From Candidatus Litorirhabdus singularis (GTDB taxonomy: Bacteria > Pseudomonadota > Gammaproteobacteria > Pseudomonadales > Halieaceae), in contig NZ_SHNN01000002.1 in assembly GCF_026262625.1 (NCBI RefSeq), forward strand, positions 1 to 64,000: a stretch of 64,000 bases of DNA. The letters are read 5' to 3'. Each line of letters opens with the position of its first letter. The stretch's first letter is position 1. Position numbers and translations under genes: made by a program. The notes under the pieces were generated by a model, which saw only the letters and a list, made by a program, of their open reading frames with translations, was not told the origin of the DNA and did no database searches. Below are positions 45,971 through 54,244 of this stretch, piece by piece.

Positions 45971-47191
45971 ATGGGTTTTGAGAAAACCGAACGAGTCATT
46001 GAGCTGAATGCGCAGGTAGAAGCCTTCATGCAGGAGCACATCTATCCGCGTGAACACGATTGGGAAGAGTTTACGCTGGACCCGGACAATCGTTGGCAGG
46101 TGCCAGGCTGGTTTGATGAACTGCGGGCGAAGGCCAAAGCGCAGGGCTTGTGGAACCTGTTTTTGCCGGATGACTACCAACCCTGGAGTCCGGGCCTGAA
46201 CAACGTCGAGATCGCCACCATCTTTGAAACTATGAGCAAGGTGACCTGGGCGCAACCAGTCTTTAATTGTAACGCCCCGGATCGCGGTAACATGGAGGTT
46301 TTGGCGAAGTACGGCACAGCGGAGCAACAGGAACAGTGGTTGATGCCGCTGCTGGCCGGCGAAATCCGCTCTGCATACGCCATGACTGAACCACAGGTAG
46401 CGTCTTCTGACGCCACTAACATGGAACTGGAGATTGTGCGCGATGGCGATGAATACGTGCTCAATGGCCGCAAGTGGTGGACCACCGGTGCTATTAGCCC
46501 GCGCTGCAAGGTTATGCTGGTTATGGGCAAGTCCAACCCGGAAAACGACCGGCATCACCAGCATTCAACCATTCTGGTACCGCGTGATACCCCTGGGGTG
46601 AAGCTAGTGCGTGAACTGCGTGTGTTTGACAATTTGCATTCACCCGGCGGCGAAGCCGAGCTACTGTTTGATAATGTGCGGGTGCCAGTCAGCAATATGA
46701 TCAAAGGCGAGGGTTGTGGTTTTGAGATCGCCCAGGGTCGACTGGGCCCAGGCCGTTTTCAGTATGCTATGACGTTTGTGGGCCTGGCCCAGCGTTGTCT
46801 TGAGTTGATGTGCCAGCGCGCGGAAGAGCGCGTGGCGTTCGGCGAGAAACTGAGTAAAAAGACCAGCGTACAGCATGAAATAGCGCGCAGCCGGTGCGAG
46901 ATTGAACAGTGCCGTCTGCTCACCCTGCAGGCCGCGGATGTGATGGATAAACAGGGTGTGAAAGCCGCCATGCCCTATATTTCAATGGTCAAGATTGTGG
47001 GCCCCACCATGTGCCAAAACGTAGCTGATCGTGCCATGCAGGTATTTGGTGGTGCTGGTGTCTGTCAGGATACCCTGATTCCCACGGTGTTCACGCATGC
47101 CCGCTTCTGCCGTATTGCTGATGGTCCAGATGAGGTGCATATGTCGCAATTGGGTAAGCTCACCATACGTGACCTGGTATCGGCATCGTGA
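45971..47191 (+). CDS. Acyl-CoA dehydrogenase of the ACAD10/11 type
   Basis: 406 aa. YAMTEPQVASSDATN, NGRKWWTTGA and the C-terminal QVFGGAGVCQDT, RIADGPDEVHMSQLG are the form seen in ACAD10/11-like dehydrogenases (catalytic region DGPDEVH) rather than in short-chain ACADs. In those, a phosphorylated hydroxyacyl-CoA is eliminated; a kinase and a HAD hydrolase occur in this same island (31890, 32614). Third gene of the operator S4 operon. Preceded by AGGAATAGGG. Confidence 0.9.
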   Translation: MGFEKTERVIELNAQVEAFMQEHIYPREHDWEEFTLDPDNRWQVPGWFDELRAKAKAQGLWNLFLPDDYQPWSPGLNNVEIATIFETMSKVTWAQPVFNCNAPDRGNMEVLAKYGTAEQQEQWLMPLLAGEIRSAYAMTEPQVASSDATNMELEIVRDGDEYVLNGRKWWTTGAISPRCKVMLVMGKSNPENDRHHQHSTILVPRDTPGVKLVRELRVFDNLHSPGGEAELLFDNVRVPVSNMIKGEGCGFEIAQGRLGPGRFQYAMTFVGLAQRCLELMCQRAEERVAFGEKLSKKTSVQHEIARSRCEIEQCRLLTLQAADVMDKQGVKAAMPYISMVKIVGPTMCQNVADRAMQVFGGAGVCQDTLIPTVFTHARFCRIADGPDEVHMSQLGKLTIRDLVSAS

Positions 47192-47216
47192 GGTGGCAGG
47201 CATGGGAGGTTTGCAT

Positions 47217-47612
47217 ATGAACCCCCCAAGCAGGGTAACCCTGAGCAGGCTAGCACTGCTCCTACTGTGCTTTATGAATACTGCTGCATTTAGTTCCGAT
47301 GATTTGGTCGGCTTTTGGCAACACACCGAGCAACCGGCCTGGATCGAAGTGCGTTTCGATAGCGGGCAGGGTGAGGGTACGGTGGTGCGCAATGATGTTT
47401 ACACTGGGCGCGTGGGCACAGTCCTGTTAAAAAACCTGGTTGCCGTGAAAGATAAGCAGTGGCAGGGAGAGGTTTACGCTGAGAAGTTTGGCGAATACAA
47501 ACAAGCTCGCATCAGTCTGTCTAAACCGGATGTTATGGGCATCAAGGTCAAGGTGGGGTTTATGAGCCGCACCATAGAGATGCGACGGGTTAGTGCAGTA
47601 CCGGAGAGCTAA
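47217..47612 (+). CDS. Exported DUF2147-like small protein
   Basis: 131 aa from ATG 47217 with GGGAGG eight bases before it; the longer frame from 47097 overlaps the ACAD gene and is rejected. Signal peptide (LSRLALLLLCFMNTAAFS), then DDLVGFWQHTEQPAWIEVRF and the C-terminal KVGFMSRTIEMRRV, as in periplasmic DUF2147 lipocalin-like proteins. Function unknown. It follows the ACAD gene by 25 bp on the same strand. Confidence 0.7.
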   Translation: MNPPSRVTLSRLALLLLCFMNTAAFSSDDLVGFWQHTEQPAWIEVRFDSGQGEGTVVRNDVYTGRVGTVLLKNLVAVKDKQWQGEVYAEKFGEYKQARISLSKPDVMGIKVKVGFMSRTIEMRRVSAVPES

Positions 47613-47644
47613 CGCAGAGTACCTATCCGCAGTAGGGTGGGCTA

Positions 47645-48256
47645 CTAGCGGGTTCGCGTGACTTCCAGCTCGACCTGACCCAGGCGCTCTTTGCCAAAAA
47701 ACATTTCATCTCCCACGTAAAATGTGGGTATGCCGAAGGTGCCGCGCTGCACCGCTTTCTCAGTATTACTGATCAGCCGTTGTTTGACCTCGGGTTGCTG
47801 GGTGCTGGCAATTAGGGCCTCAGCATCATAGCCAGCATCCGTGAGGGTGCTAGCCAGTATCTCTGGGTCATTTAGGTTACGCGGTTCTTCCCACATGTAA
47901 TGCAGCACTTTATCCAGGTACTGGACCAGCTCATCTTGCCCTTGAAGCTCCATGGCGGCTGCTCCGCGCATTAGGGTGAGAGTGTTGATCGGGAAATGTG
48001 GGTTGAACGTGAATGCAGTGAGTTGATGCTGCTGGATAAAGCGCTGCATTTCCAGTTGATCATAGGCGAGCTTACCCTTGATATCACCAAATGCCAGCAT
48101 CGGCGCCTGATTACCAGTGGCTTTGAATATACCGCCCAGCAAGCAGGGTACATAGTTAAAGCGACACCCTGTGCGCTTTTCAATGGCTCCCAACGCCTTG
48201 TGAACGAGGTAGGCATTGGGGCTTGCGACGTCGATAATGAAATCAGGCTGCAACAT
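47645..48256 (-). CDS. 2-hydroxychromene-2-carboxylate isomerase-like DsbA-fold protein
   Basis: 203 aa from the ATG at 48256 (GAAAGAG upstream). FIIDVASPNAYL holds the Ser that replaces Cys in HCCA isomerases/GST kappa. The C terminus FGIPTFYVGDEMFFGKERL is typical. Family members use glutathione for isomerisation of aromatic or unsaturated intermediates. It is convergent with the ACAD operon and divergent from the GGDEF-EAL gene across 148 bp. Confidence 0.88.
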   Translation of the reverse strand: MLQPDFIIDVASPNAYLVHKALGAIEKRTGCRFNYVPCLLGGIFKATGNQAPMLAFGDIKGKLAYDQLEMQRFIQQHQLTAFTFNPHFPINTLTLMRGAAAMELQGQDELVQYLDKVLHYMWEEPRNLNDPEILASTLTDAGYDAEALIASTQQPEVKQRLISNTEKAVQRGTFGIPTFYVGDEMFFGKERLGQVELEVTRTR

Positions 48257-48368
48257 AATGGGGTACTCTTTCTGTGTGCCGTATTGATTTGGCGTCAGTT
48301 TGTAGAAAAAAAACGGCAATACCGGGAATATGTGATGCGAACCATACTATATTTGAGCGCCGTGCGCT

Positions 48369-48374
48369 TATAAT
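48369..48374 (+). promoter_or_regulatory. Possible -10 box before the GGDEF-EAL gene
   Basis: A consensus TATAAT 31 bases upstream of the ATG, preceded by a GC-rich CGCCGTGCGC. No -35 at the right distance was found, so the assignment is weak. Confidence 0.3.
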
Positions 48375-48404
48375 CTGTGTAACACAGGAGTTACCTAATT
48401 CGTC

Positions 48405-50834
48405 ATGCCCAGCCCCCGTGCAGCCGGCACAACAGAAACTCATGCAGCCGCTAATCCGGAGGCGGCTGGCGTGCCGATAGCGAGCCCACTTCGGCGTCGC
48501 GAGCCTTCGTATGTGGTCCTACGGGTGTACAATTATTATCGGGTATTCCTGTCATTTTTTCTGCTCTATATCTTCATTCAGGTGCCCGCTCAGCAGTTTG
48601 TAGGCAGCTTACACCCTGGTCTGTTTCAAAACTTGGTACTGGGTTATTTTATTGCCAACATTTTGATTGCCGTGGCCACTTTAGTGCTGCCACGTGTTTA
48701 TACCTCTAGCAGTATTCCGATCTTTCTTGTTTTCTGCGCTGATATTGTTTTCTTTGGTCTGCTGATGTTCAGCAGTGGCGGCATTAACAGTGTGTTGGGC
48801 AATTTTTTGATGGTGCCAGTAGCATTTGCCGGGGCCATGATGTTGGGTCGATTCGCGTTAGCGGTAGCTTCCATCGCGACACTGGTGTGCCTGTTCCAAG
48901 AGTTATACCTGCATATCACTCTGGACCGCTTGACGTCCGATAACCTGGTGCAAGCGGGGTTTCTGGGCTTAACGTTCTTCATGATCAGCGTTTTGTTTCA
49001 GGTGTTGTATCGACAGCTGCGCACCAAAGATCAGCGCATTCTGATGCTAGAACGTGTGCGCGAGTTGGAGTTGTTGACGGCCTCAACCCAGCGCGAGCTG
49101 CAAGATTCTAATAGCTGGATGCAGGCATTGTTGCAATCAGCCGGCGACGGTGTGCTGGGACTGCAGTCAGATGGCACTATCTCATTCGCCAATGCTCGCG
49201 CGGCTAACCTGTTACAGAGCCAGGAAAGTGCTTTGCAGGGACGAAATATATTTGAGTTTTTTGTGCGCGCTGAATCGGATCGAAGCGATGCATTGAGCCG
49301 CGAGCCGGAGCCTGGCGAGCCGCGGCTATTGAGCTACCTGGAAGCTGCCGTGCCAGCCATTGCTTACGATTCTGAGCGCTGGCAAACGGCGGGCCATCAT
49401 CCATTCTATGTAGAATATTCCTGCGAGCCGATGACTAATGGCGACGGTTTGGTGGTGATGTTCAAAGATGTTAGTGAGCGCCGTGATAAAGACGAAGAGC
49501 TCTATCGATTGGCTAATTTTGATCCGCTTACCGGGTTGGCCAATAGGACTCATTTTCAACACTACCTCGAGCGTGCTGTTGCTCGCGCAGAGCGCTCGCG
49601 CAAGAAAATGGCAGTGCTGTTCCTGGATATGGACAACTTCAAATATATTAATGACACCTTTGGTCACGAGGCCGGTGATCTTTTACTAGCGACGTTTGCG
49701 AGTCGTATAGAGGCAAGGGTGCGCAAAGTTGATATGGTCGCGCGGCTGGGCGGTGATGAATTTGCGGTAGCACTGGCTGATATTTCCGAAGACACCAACG
49801 CGGCTACCATCGCGGATGAAATACTGGCCGCAGCGCGTCAGACTATTGATTTCAGTGGTAATGACGTCAATGGTAACTTGAGTATCGGCATTGCCGTGAT
49901 GGACCCCGATGTAGAAGTGCGCAGTGCCAGTGAGTTGTTGAAGCGAGCCGATGCTGCAATGTACAACGCCAAGGTCGCGGGCGGCGGTTGCTATCTGTTC
50001 TTCGAACCGGATATGCATAAAGCGGCTCTCAATAAGCGCCGCATCCAAAAAATGCTGGAACAGGCGATTCCCAAGCAAGAGCTGTTTCTTCAGTACCAGC
50101 CCATCGTCAAATTGTCCGACAGCAGTATCAAGGGTGCCGAAGCGCTATTGCGGTGGCGTCCCGATGACGGCGAACCAGTGCCACCGGATACTTTTGTGCC
50201 GATTGCAGAAAGCTCAGGGCAGATCAAAGAGATAGGCATTTGGGTGGTGGAAGAGGTGTGTCGTCAGCTAGCCGACTGGTATGGGCGATATAACACCTGG
50301 CATAACGTGGCAATCAATATCTCCACGCGGCAGTTGCGCTCCGATGAGTTCCGCAAGGCATTGCAGGCGTCTTTGCGTGATCATGGAGTGCCTGCAGAGC
50401 ATTTGGAGTTGGAACTGACCGAAACCGGCGTAATCGATGACCCCAAGTTCGTCATGTCAGAGCTGACTCGTATCCATGATATGGGTATCAGAATATCTAT
50501 TGACGACTTTGGGACGGGTTACTCATCGCTGGACTACCTGCGGCGCCTGCCGCTGGACTATCTTAAGATAGACCGCAGTTTTACTCTCGAAATCGGTCAT
50601 TCCGAGCGTGCAGAAGAGCTGATCAAAGTCATGATCGCTATTGCCCATACCATGGGCTTGCAGGTGATTGCCGAGGGCATTGAAACTCAGGCGCAATTAC
50701 AGTTTTTGCAGCAACTACACTGCGACTTTGGGCAGGGGTTTTTGTTCAGTCGTCCCACCACGTTGGCGCAGTCGGCGGCCATTTTCGTCGACTGCAACAG
50801 CGGCAGGCTGGTTGGGGGAAACCCTCCGATCTAA
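48405..50834 (+). CDS. PilS-like membrane module fused to PAS-GGDEF-EAL
   Basis: 809 aa c-di-GMP enzyme. About six TMs (residues about 45-200) with YYRVFLSFFLLY, SSGGINSVLGNFLMVPVAFAG and GRFALAVASIATL resembling the membrane sensor of the PilS kinase. Then a PAS domain, GGDEF (RLGGDEFAVAL, with intact I-site RKVD just before it), and EAL (GAEALLRWRPDD, ELTETG, DDFGTGYSSLDYLRRL, KIDRSF, EGIE). Both domains have their catalytic motifs, so either or both activities are possible. AGGAG lies 14 bases upstream of the ATG. Confidence 0.92.
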   Translation: MPSPRAAGTTETHAAANPEAAGVPIASPLRRREPSYVVLRVYNYYRVFLSFFLLYIFIQVPAQQFVGSLHPGLFQNLVLGYFIANILIAVATLVLPRVYTSSSIPIFLVFCADIVFFGLLMFSSGGINSVLGNFLMVPVAFAGAMMLGRFALAVASIATLVCLFQELYLHITLDRLTSDNLVQAGFLGLTFFMISVLFQVLYRQLRTKDQRILMLERVRELELLTASTQRELQDSNSWMQALLQSAGDGVLGLQSDGTISFANARAANLLQSQESALQGRNIFEFFVRAESDRSDALSREPEPGEPRLLSYLEAAVPAIAYDSERWQTAGHHPFYVEYSCEPMTNGDGLVVMFKDVSERRDKDEELYRLANFDPLTGLANRTHFQHYLERAVARAERSRKKMAVLFLDMDNFKYINDTFGHEAGDLLLATFASRIEARVRKVDMVARLGGDEFAVALADISEDTNAATIADEILAAARQTIDFSGNDVNGNLSIGIAVMDPDVEVRSASELLKRADAAMYNAKVAGGGCYLFFEPDMHKAALNKRRIQKMLEQAIPKQELFLQYQPIVKLSDSSIKGAEALLRWRPDDGEPVPPDTFVPIAESSGQIKEIGIWVVEEVCRQLADWYGRYNTWHNVAINISTRQLRSDEFRKALQASLRDHGVPAEHLELELTETGVIDDPKFVMSELTRIHDMGIRISIDDFGTGYSSLDYLRRLPLDYLKIDRSFTLEIGHSERAEELIKVMIAIAHTMGLQVIAEGIETQAQLQFLQQLHCDFGQGFLFSRPTTLAQSAAIFVDCNSGRLVGGNPPI

Positions 50835-51061
50835 CCCTGCCTTCCTGCGGCAAATTGAATCGCCATACATATAACCCCAAAAAAAATATGGTTTATTGAT
50901 CCAGGTAAATGCATGTGCCTGTCGTGCGCCTGTAATCTAATAACATTAAGAGATGCATCGCAGGCGAAGAGCCTGAGAAGCGCAGGGAGCCACTTTACCA
51001 GCCGTCTGCATGCGTTGTGATCTTAGTCTTATTGCTGATTACCGATAGGAGGTTAGAACTT
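50835..51061 (+). other. Intergenic 227 bp, no gene
   Basis: No coding signal. CAGGC-GAAGA-GCCTG (50961-50975) makes a small hairpin and AGGAGG at 51047-51052 is the Shine-Dalgarno of the next gene. It did not match the c-di-GMP riboswitch consensus despite following a GGDEF-EAL gene. Confidence 0.5.
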
Positions 51062-51373
51062 ATGCAAACAACACATCTTTGGATAGGCACAGCCGGCATT
51101 ATTGCGGCGCGGCGCGTGGCCCGTCAGCTGGCATTCACAGGCTCTACGCTGGTGTGCGCCAGTCTTCTGACTGCTGTGGTTTCTCTGTTGCTATCGCATG
51201 GGCAGGTGATATGGCTTTGGAGTGCGCTAGTCATCCAGTCCTTTGTTTTGGCAGGTGCTCTGCTGGTGGCGAGCGCCTGGTGCATCTGGCGCTCACTGTA
51301 TTTGCGCGAATTAGCCAAGCCTGCGGTAACAGCCCCGGCGGCAGAAGTGAGAAAAGAACCCATCGCAGCATAG
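51062..51373 (+). CDS. Small two-TM membrane protein
   Basis: 103 aa from the ATG at 51062 with strong AGGAGG nine bases before it; the longer frame from 51017 is rejected. Two hydrophobic segments (about residues 22-47 and 53-77) and a charged C-terminal tail. No family recognised. Standing alone between the GGDEF-EAL and outer-membrane genes. The 263 bp downstream hold no gene, only short hairpins. Confidence 0.7.
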   Translation: MQTTHLWIGTAGIIAARRVARQLAFTGSTLVCASLLTAVVSLLLSHGQVIWLWSALVIQSFVLAGALLVASAWCIWRSLYLRELAKPAVTAPAAEVRKEPIAA

Positions 51374-51636
51374 AGCATGCAGCCTAGGGGTACACAGGCT
51401 AAAAGAGGCTGGCACCCGAGCGTTCGCAAGGTCCTGATAGACAGAGTCTGGTTCCGGGTTCTGTGACTTCCCCCGGGAAAACCTTCACTAATATTTTAGG
51501 TATATTCCGTAAGCCAATGAATAATTTGAATAACTACCGAATCCACCTATACTGTCTAAAAGTTTAAGGTAAGGGCGGCGTTGATAGTTGTGTCTGGACT
51601 GCCATTACCGTTGTTGCGTTTTTTAAAGGATTAGCA

Positions 51637-52590
51637 GTGTTCGCAAAGTTTTTCCTCAGAGTAGTATGGGTACTGGCGACAGTAATGTCGGCCCTGGTCT
51701 ACGCTGACGGTACCCAACTCAGCTACTCCTTCGAGCCTGCCCTGTTTAATGCACAATGGGTCGGCAGTGATAGCGAGGAGTTACAGGAGGCTCGTTTTAA
51801 CTCTGGCCTGGGTGTCTCCTTGCGCCATGAATTGGTGCAAGTTGCCGTCGATTACAAGGTCGAAAGCCGGCTGCAAGATCAAGGTGCGCTCGACGCGCAG
51901 GCGGTTAGTCAAATTATGGGCGCCACGCTGCGCAGTGATGCGTTGAATCAGTTTTTGGGTGTCGACGCAGGCCTGGATGCGAGCAGTAAAGTCACAGCGG
52001 GTGGTGATGCCTATCGATATCGGGTTAGACCAGGGCTGACTACCAGTATGAAGGATCTGGCTGATCTTAGTGTGCATTATCAATATCAGCTTGATAAGAC
52101 CGCGGCTGCGTCCGTTGCCAAGGAAAAACGTGGCGTGATTATGGGTTTGGCCGGCACTCTGCAGGGCGGTCGGCTTAGTTGGGATGGAGCGTGGGAGTCC
52201 TTCAATGAATTTGCTGACCGACTCACGCATACCCGCAGTACCGACGTGTTCAAATTCAGTACTCGCTATCAGGTTGCCAGTGAACTGCTGTTAGAAATGT
52301 CCAGCGCGGTCAAGCATGAAACCCGGTTCGTTGCAGCGGATAGCAGTATTAATTCAGAGCGGCTTTACAGGGCGGGTCTGGCCTGGACCCCCTCGGCAGA
52401 GTATTCACTGTCTTTTAAAGTAAACCGGCTCGACAAGACTCGGTATGACGAACAAGAAGTGTTTGGCAGTGGCAGCTTGAACTGGTTTCCGCAGCGCAAT
52501 CTGAGTTTTTCGCTGGGTTATGGGGACGCGTTGATAGACGGCGAGCGTGGGCTATTGTTTAGTACCAAATTAGACCTCGATAACGGCTAG
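51637..52590 (+). CDS. Predicted outer-membrane beta-barrel protein
   Basis: 317 aa. Signal peptide (hydrophobic, ending VYAD), then alternating-strand pattern with repeated aromatic/Gly turns (LSYSFEPALFNAQW, VHYQYQLDK, FKFSTRYQV, LSFSLGYGDAL). It resembles TIGR03016-like, PEP-CTERM-associated outer-membrane proteins, but that assignment is uncertain. GTG start with AAAGGA six bases before. No exosortase or PEP-CTERM gene in this window. Confidence 0.6.
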   Translation: MFAKFFLRVVWVLATVMSALVYADGTQLSYSFEPALFNAQWVGSDSEELQEARFNSGLGVSLRHELVQVAVDYKVESRLQDQGALDAQAVSQIMGATLRSDALNQFLGVDAGLDASSKVTAGGDAYRYRVRPGLTTSMKDLADLSVHYQYQLDKTAAASVAKEKRGVIMGLAGTLQGGRLSWDGAWESFNEFADRLTHTRSTDVFKFSTRYQVASELLLEMSSAVKHETRFVAADSSINSERLYRAGLAWTPSAEYSLSFKVNRLDKTRYDEQEVFGSGSLNWFPQRNLSFSLGYGDALIDGERGLLFSTKLDLDNG

Positions 52591-52619
52591 CCCCAGCGGC
52601 ATTCTCAGCGTGTGATGGG

Positions 52620-53084
52620 TCACAGCGATTCGGCCTCTGCCCTTTCCAGCACCAGATTACGCGCCACTAAAAAGAACGCTCCTAAACACAACACCACCAC
52701 AGGAATGGTTGATAGTACCGGCTCAGGGGTGCCTTTAAAGCTATGCAACGTGTACACAGCCACAACGGTGATCACCGTTGGCAGCAAGGTGGCGGTGGCG
52801 ATGGCCGCGCCGGCGCGCATGGGCTGTTGCGCCAGCCAGCGGCAGAATTGCATGATAAACCCTGCCACGAAGAACGTGTACGCGGCCTGTTTTCCAGCTG
52901 CAGTCAGCGCAGCCAGCGGGCCGTGTCCGGCGTTGACCAGCCCCACCAGAGTCGACATCAGCAAGGCGCCAAGAATGGCAGATTTGATATCAAACCATTG
53001 GCGGCGTTGAACAGACTTGGCTAGGGTTACCGACATTAGGGAAGATTCAGAGGGGCGGATTCCCAGTTTAGCCGGAAAAAGCAT
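52620..53084 (-). CDS. Unknown multi-TM inner-membrane protein
   Basis: 154 aa with about four hydrophobic segments (ILGALLMSTLVGLVNAG; AYTFFVAGFIMQF; AAIATATLLPTVITVVAVY; TIPVVVLCLGAFFLVA). No family recognised. ATG 53084 has GAGAAG about 12 bases before; an in-frame ATG at 53036 would drop the first 16 residues. It is convergent with the outer-membrane gene. Confidence 0.65.
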   Translation of the reverse strand: MLFPAKLGIRPSESSLMSVTLAKSVQRRQWFDIKSAILGALLMSTLVGLVNAGHGPLAALTAAGKQAAYTFFVAGFIMQFCRWLAQQPMRAGAAIATATLLPTVITVVAVYTLHSFKGTPEPVLSTIPVVVLCLGAFFLVARNLVLERAEAESL

Positions 53085-53203
53085 GACGGGCTTCTCAAAA
53101 TTGCCCTTTTTGGGGTGTGTGATTCGCAGTTACACTACTGTAAGCTGTTCAGCCGCTCGGGTAGCGACCTATTATGGGCGTCGGGCGACACAGGAATACC
53201 CTC

Positions 53204-53416
53204 ATGGAAGTGATAGAACAGTCTGAAGTATCCGCCTCAGTGCGGGTTTCGGAGACAGAGGCGAAAATTCTGTCTTTGGCAGTAAGATACTGGAAGGACG
53301 CTATGGATACCGGGAGTCCGCTGGTATCTGATTTATCTGAGCGCCTGGCCATTATCAACGCTGACTTCGATGAGATATTGTCTGGCAATCCATCAGAGGA
53401 TGAGACCGACAGCTAG
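53204..53416 (+). CDS. Small hypothetical protein
   Basis: 70 aa from the ATG at 53204 (AGGA eight bases before). Acidic, predicted helical, with VSETEAKILSLAVRYWKDA and an acidic C terminus (SEDETDS). No family recognised. Its stop overlaps the convergent SirB1-like gene by 4 bp. It could be a small regulatory protein, but nothing decides this. Confidence 0.55.
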   Translation: MEVIEQSEVSASVRVSETEAKILSLAVRYWKDAMDTGSPLVSDLSERLAIINADFDEILSGNPSEDETDS

Positions 53417-54183
53417 TGCAACCGTGTCGGTGTGTCTTCTAGATCTCCCAGCCGCTGCTCGATACTGCGTCGGCTATTAGCGTCAGTTACCAGTTCCAGC
53501 GCACTCTCCAAATCCCTTCGCGCCATGTCATTGACTCCCACAGCAATCCACAGCTCTGCCCGCTCCAGATAGATGGGCAAACGCTCAGGCGTCACCGCCA
53601 ATTTATAGTCCGCCAGTTCCAATGCTCTGGGCAGATTATCGCTGGCGCGGGCCAAGCCGGTGAGGTTGTTGAGCATGCGTACTACAAACAGCTGTGGCGT
53701 AGCCACGGAAAACGCTGTTTTGGGATCGAACCCTTGTTTGCGTAACCAGCGGTGCGATTCGGTTTCATCCACCAGTGTCATCGTGAATGGGTCTATGAGC
53801 ACCTTGTCGACCGCCACGATAAAGTGCCCGGGGAAGTTAACGCCGTGGGCTTGCAGACCGAGCTGTTCAGCAACACCAATGACCATGGCTGCCAGGCTGA
53901 TGGGTATGCCTTTGCGCTCGCGCAGGACGTGTTGAAGGTTGCTGTTGGCGCTTTGGTAGTACTCTGACGCACCTGTGAAACCTAACTCACCCAGTGCTGT
54001 TACCAATCCGGCAGCGCCACTATCAGACGCCATTCCTGCAGCGATTTCCTGTAGTTGCTTACGGCACCACTGACTGTCGCTGTCAGGGTCAATAATGTTT
54101 GATACCAACAGTGCGCCTTCGACCACCGAGGTGGGGTTATTGGCGTAACTTTTTAGGGCGTTTACTAGATTGGGATTGGTCAT
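53413..54183 (-). CDS. SirB1-type transglutaminase-like TPR protein
   Basis: 256 aa from the ATG at 54183; the frame to 54399 overlaps the PHP gene and is rejected. RKGIPISLAAMVIGVAEQLGLQAHGVNFPGHFIVAV is the SirB1/YchA signature, followed by TPR-like helices (PRALELADYKLAVTPERLPIYLERAELW, RRDLESALELV). The family is transglutaminase-like with uncertain activity. It is divergent from the PHP gene. Confidence 0.88.
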   Translation of the reverse strand: MTNPNLVNALKSYANNPTSVVEGALLVSNIIDPDSDSQWCRKQLQEIAAGMASDSGAAGLVTALGELGFTGASEYYQSANSNLQHVLRERKGIPISLAAMVIGVAEQLGLQAHGVNFPGHFIVAVDKVLIDPFTMTLVDETESHRWLRKQGFDPKTAFSVATPQLFVVRMLNNLTGLARASDNLPRALELADYKLAVTPERLPIYLERAELWIAVGVNDMARRDLESALELVTDANSRRSIEQRLGDLEDTPTRLH

Positions 54184-54244
54184 GCCAGCAGTGTAAAGTA
54201 TGTGTCCTCTGGCTGCACCAGCCCCAACCGGGAAAAGTAAATCA

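Noticed and set aside
50835-51061. c-di-GMP riboswitch after the GGDEF-EAL gene
   Set aside because: Small hairpins only; the conserved GEMM core sequences were not found.
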